Shown here in pieces: positions 6,083 through 8,094 of a stretch of 8,094 nucleotides of DNA; position 1 is the first letter of the stretch; every line of letters starts with the position of its first letter. Below the pieces are notes generated by a model. The model ran no database searches. It was not told the DNA's origin and saw nothing but the letters and a program-made list of their open reading frames with translations. Where the stretch lies: the NCBI GenBank assembly GCA_001803645.1, contig MHDW01000030.1:1-8094 (forward strand). Reading direction: 5' to 3'. Source of the stretch: Nitrospirae bacterium GWC2_42_7. GTDB lineage: Bacteria; Nitrospirota; Thermodesulfovibrionia; Thermodesulfovibrionales; UBA6898. The position numbers were made by a program, and so were the translations under genes.

Positions 6083-6148
6083 ATAATATAACTATAAATG
6101 AACCGAATTTTTTTTGCAGGTAATGGATGGCAGCTACCAGATCCCCGT

Positions 6149-6238
6149 TTATTCTATTGCTATCTTTTTTATCTTGTTTTCCTCATCTATTTTCTTGGCA
6201 TTAAACTCTATATGCAAAACTCCGTCTTTGAAACTGGA
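6149..6238 (-). pseudogene. C-terminal remnant of a small heat-shock protein (HSP20)
   Basis: Reading the minus strand from about 6238 to the TAA at 6151-6149 gives S-F-K-D-G-V-L-H-I-E-F followed by NAKKIDEENKIKKIAIE. This is the end of the alpha-crystallin domain and tail of HSP20 proteins: the signature A-x-x-x-DGVL-x-[IV] strand, then a basic linker, then the I-x-I/V C-terminal motif (IAIE). HSP20 proteins are ATP-independent chaperones of about 140-160 aa. Only about 29 residues are present, and the frame upstream runs out of family resemblance exactly where the M23-like gene ends. No start codon or ribosome binding site fits, so it is a truncated relic. The missing N-terminal part is not found elsewhere in the window. 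Confidence 0.65.
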
Positions 6239-6242
6239 AAGA

Positions 6243-6824
6243 CTAAATAAAACGCATCGGGTCTAAAAAAATAATATCCTTACTATTATCAAGGAGCTTC
6301 CATGAAAGAGTTTCTAAAGGGATGGCTTTTGAAATGAGTGCTACTGATATATGCAGATGAGGAGGAATCTTTGAGTTAGCTGGTTCTGAGATAGTTGAAA
6401 TTACTTCACCTCTATTGAAGAATTTTCCTATTACTGTGTCTACTGGTTTCTGTACATGTCCATAGATGGTGAACAACTGAGAGTCGCCTTCATATATCTC
6501 ATGTGCTGCAAAAAGAGTATACCCCAGGAAATCCCTTATACATTTGATCAGAGTTCCTTCATACATTATCGGGACTTTTGTATCCGGATTAATTGCTTTT
6601 TGTGACCTTTCATCCGTTTCATATAACATTAAGTCCAAACCATTATGCTGTTTGTCCCGTGGTCCTTTGTCTCCCCACCATTTTGATCCAGATCTGAATA
6701 ACATCCCGGGTTCCAATATCCATCTTTTGAACCGCAAGTTGTTTATATTGGCAAAATCTTCAGTGAACCGTGTTTTTTCAAGTTTCATATTTAAATATAT
6801 ATATATAGTTACTAAGGAGTTCAT
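6243..6824 (-). CDS. M23-type (LytM/peptidoglycan) metallopeptidase-like protein
   Basis: A 193-aa protein with the zinc-site motifs of peptidase family M23, which cleaves peptidoglycan cross-bridges or acts as an activator fold. The motifs are H60-NGL-D64 (the HxxxD motif, in QHNGLDL), YGH at 121-123, and the H156-L-H158 motif in PPHLHIS. All three elements are present, so activity is possible. No signal peptide is evident, unusual for a peptidoglycan enzyme; the N-terminal LVTIYIYLNM is too short to be one. The ATG at 6824 lies inside the terminal inverted repeat of a MITE-like element, whose GAGGGGGA would act as Shine-Dalgarno. The alternative start is Met13 (6788), which has no Shine-Dalgarno and follows an AT-alternating stretch. 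Homology seems to begin only after about residue 30. An orphan HSP20 tail follows its stop directly, so the gene sits at a recombination junction. Confidence 0.75.
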   Translation of the reverse strand: MNSLVTIYIYLNMKLEKTRFTEDFANINNLRFKRWILEPGMLFRSGSKWWGDKGPRDKQHNGLDLMLYETDERSQKAINPDTKVPIMYEGTLIKCIRDFLGYTLFAAHEIYEGDSQLFTIYGHVQKPVDTVIGKFFNRGEVISTISEPANSKIPPHLHISVALISKAIPLETLSWKLLDNSKDIIFLDPMRFI

Positions 6825-6931
6825 AAGTAAGTCCCCCTCACCCTCTCCCTCCAGGGGAGAGGTAATAATACTGCCCCTCCCTTGAGGGGAGGGGATGAAG
6901 GGGAGGGTGATGTATTTGTTTTTACTTATGA
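6821..6931. mobile_element. MITE-like palindromic element
   Basis: A 111-bp non-coding element bounded by perfect 10-bp terminal inverted repeats, TCATAAGTAA (6821-6830) and TTACTTATGA (6922-6931); with mismatches the similarity extends to 17 bp on each side (6814-6830 and 6922-6938, 14 of 17). A second matching pair, TCACCCT (6838-6844) and AGGGTGA (6904-6910), lies inside. The centre holds two perfect hairpins: stem 6842-6849/6855-6862 and stem 6874-6881/6887-6894, both 8 bp with 5-nt loops, built from CCCTC/GAGGG tracts. This is the architecture of small non-autonomous palindromic repeats. No transposase is present, and I see no unambiguous target duplication. The hairpins may also act on transcripts from the zinc-ribbon gene. 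Confidence 0.72.
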
Positions 6932-6952
6932 CTTCATTAAAAAAGATTGTTG

Positions 6953-7279
6953 TTAATCCTTCAGTTTTTTATTGCAGTTCATGCAGTATTCTTTTTCAGG
7001 GACGAAACTTCCGCAGCGATGACATTGTATAAGATCTATCGGCAGTTCCTTTTTGCAATATTTGCAGACTGGAGCATTCTCATGGATCACTCTGGAACAA
7101 AAGGGACATCTCTTGGTTCTGCCTTTGGCAACTACAGGAGGAAACAGGAGTATTACCAGTACGGAAACAGGAAAAATAAAACATAATAAAAACCACAGAA
7201 AATAATTTCTGCCTTTTTTTGCTGCGATTATGCTGCCGGCTATTCCGGCAATGATCTGAATTATCAGGATTCTAGACAT
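6953..7279 (-). CDS. Small membrane protein with C-terminal double zinc ribbon
   Basis: A 108-aa protein with two parts. The N-terminal half has two hydrophobic segments (about residues 3-19, ILIIQIIAGIAGSIIAA, and 27-49, FLWFLLCFIFPVSVLVILL) separated by the basic loop KKGRNY, which suggests a two-helix hairpin in the cytoplasmic membrane. The C-terminal half carries two CxxC...CxxC zinc ribbons: C58-x2-C61...C72-x2-C75 and C86-x2-C89...C99-x2-C102. All eight cysteines are in place. Such zinc-ribbon membrane proteins are widespread and of unknown function; ribbons of this type usually bind protein or nucleic acid. The ATG at 7279 has only a weak GAGG (7293-7296 on the other strand) at about 13 bp. 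An ATTATA at 7297-7302 reads TATAAT on the minus strand but is too close to the start to serve with a normal leader. It follows ligA on the same strand, with 66 bp between. Confidence 0.85.
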   Translation of the reverse strand: MSRILIIQIIAGIAGSIIAAKKGRNYFLWFLLCFIFPVSVLVILLFPPVVAKGRTKRCPFCSRVIHENAPVCKYCKKELPIDLIQCHRCGSFVPEKEYCMNCNKKLKD

Positions 7280-7345
7280 TTTTGCTTTTGGCCTCTATTA
7301 TAATTCAAAAATGAAGATATTTTTTCGGGGAGGATTTAATTTTCA

Positions 7346-8094
7346 TCAGAACAACCTCGGATGTTCTGTTTTTGTTTTTATCATGTTTAAAAGTTCATCA
7401 TAAGAAATTGTCTTAACTCCCAAAGCCTTTGCTTTCCGGAGTTTTGATCCCGGGTCTTCCCCTGCCAGAAGATAATCTGTGCTTGATGATACAGCAGAAG
7501 ATGCATGGCCTCCGTTGCTGTCTATCAAATCCTCTATTTCTTTTCTTGATTTTGGCATAGAGCCGGTTATCACAAAAGTCAGGCCTTCAAGCGGCAACTT
7601 TTCTTTTTTCACTGACAAAAAATCAGGGTTGGATATTTCGAGATCAATAGATCTAAGTATTTTGAGGTTCTTTTCATCATCAAAAAAGGTGGAAATAGAA
7701 GTTGCTATTTTTTCTCCCATCTGTCTGATCTCTATCAACCTTTCTTTCTTAACATGAAAAAGCTCTTCAAGACTTTTAAAATTCTTAGCAAGCAGTTTTG
7801 CTGCATATTCACCCACATGAAGGATACCGATACCAAAAAGAAATTTCGCAAGAGTTGTATGTCTTGACCGTTCTATAGCATAAATCAGGTTCTGCGCTGA
7901 TTTTTCTGCAAACCGCGGAAGATCGAGCAGGTCTTCTTTTTTTAATTTATAAATATCTTCGAAGTGTTTTATAAGTCCTTTTGAATAAAGCAGTTCAACA
8001 TTCTTTTCACCAAGACCCTCGATATCCATTCCTCCCCTTGATGCAAAATGGATTATTTTCTCAGTCACCTGTGCAGGACAGTGAAGCGAGACAC
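7346..8094 (-). CDS. ligA: NAD+-dependent DNA ligase LigA, C-terminal part
   Basis: The 3' end of ligA, which seals nicks in replication and repair using NAD+. Only about 248 of some 670 residues lie in the window; the frame is open to its right edge, so the adenylation and OB domains are outside it. The visible part begins with C-P-A-Q, the last zinc-finger cysteine region, followed by HFASRGGMDIEGLGEKN, the highly conserved LigA signature. Helix-hairpin-helix segments follow (including FGIGILHVGEYAAKLLAKNF and IRQMGEKIATSI), and then a complete C-terminal BRCT domain (LEGLTFVITG...NGGHASSAVS...TDYLLAGEDPGSKLRKAKALG). A GTG seen at 8066-8068 in frame is internal, not the start. No frameshift is visible. 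The stop TGA (7346-7348) overlaps a plus-strand terminator. The zinc-ribbon gene lies downstream on the same strand. Confidence 0.97.
   Translation of the reverse strand, partial: VSLHCPAQVTEKIIHFASRGGMDIEGLGEKNVELLYSKGLIKHFEDIYKLKKEDLLDLPRFAEKSAQNLIYAIERSRHTTLAKFLFGIGILHVGEYAAKLLAKNFKSLEELFHVKKERLIEIRQMGEKIATSISTFFDDEKNLKILRSIDLEISNPDFLSVKKEKLPLEGLTFVITGSMPKSRKEIEDLIDSNGGHASSAVSSSTDYLLAGEDPGSKLRKAKALGVKTISYDELLNMIKTKTEHPRLF
7347..7380 (+). terminator. Plus-strand intrinsic terminator in the ligA 3' end
   Basis: CAGAACA (7347-7353) and TGTTCTG (7362-7368) form a perfect 7-bp stem with an 8-nt loop, followed directly by TTTTTGTTTTT (7369-7379) on the plus strand. It lies within the last codons of ligA and so would stop transcription running antisense into ligA. 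The minus strand has an A-rich tract instead of U's downstream, so it would not end the ligA mRNA. Confidence 0.45.

Noticed and set aside
6544..6885. 113-codon plus-strand frame through the M23-like gene and the palindromic element
   Set aside because: The minus-strand frame has three M23 zinc motifs; the plus frame ends in a Ser-Pro repeat coded by the palindromic element.
7297..7302. ATTATA as a minus-strand -10 box for the zinc-ribbon gene
   Set aside because: Transcription would start about 11 bases before the ATG, removing the weak Shine-Dalgarno, and no -35 matches at 16-18 bp.
8066..8068. GTG as the start of the ligA-like gene
   Set aside because: The frame continues upstream with C-P-A-Q and matches internal LigA sequence; the gene runs off the window edge.

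Overview
The window is a bacterial chromosomal segment of moderate-to-low GC. The marker is the 3' end of an NAD+-dependent DNA ligase (ligA) at the right edge, a bacterial housekeeping gene. No rRNA, tRNA or CRISPR array is visible. No gene fixes the phylum. The mix of a TIGR00295-like HD protein, a COG1373 ATPase, a two-gene toxin-antitoxin-like unit and a CCCTC/GAGGG-rich palindromic element would suit an environmental anaerobe, for example Nitrospirota or a deltaproteobacterial lineage. That is a weak inference.

Left block, 1-2033, plus strand: the end of an unidentified small gene, an HD-domain phosphohydrolase and a 12-TM MFS transporter, tightly packed. The HD stop and the MFS start share ATGA, so this looks like one transcription unit. 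A clean sigma70-type promoter (TTGACA, 17 bp, TATACT) follows, with a palindrome at the expected start site. It drives a stand-alone AAA ATPase of the DUF4143/COG1373 type (2115-3281).

Middle block, 3282-6082, plus strand: a visibly AT-richer accessory region. It holds a probable decayed ORF fragment with nested inverted repeats, a TPR protein with a hydrophobic C-terminal tail, an unidentified protein whose layout faintly resembles the uracil-DNA glycosylase fold, a gene-poor stretch of about 310 bp, and two small overlapping genes behind an extended -10 promoter and a near-perfect Shine-Dalgarno sequence. The pair looks like an antitoxin/toxin unit, related in layout and motifs to TumA/TumE-like pairs.

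Right block, 6149-8094, minus strand: ligA (partial), a small membrane protein with a double zinc ribbon, a 111-bp MITE-like element with 10-bp terminal inverted repeats and two internal GC-rich hairpins, an M23-type peptidase-like gene whose annotated start lies inside that element, and, directly after its stop codon, an orphan C-terminal fragment of a small heat-shock protein (HSP20). The last three look like the product of rearrangement.

The window holds no large defence system or operon. The items most worth following are the two-gene toxin-antitoxin-like unit, the unidentified 232-aa protein, the promoter palindrome of the ATPase, and the HSP20/M23/MITE junction.
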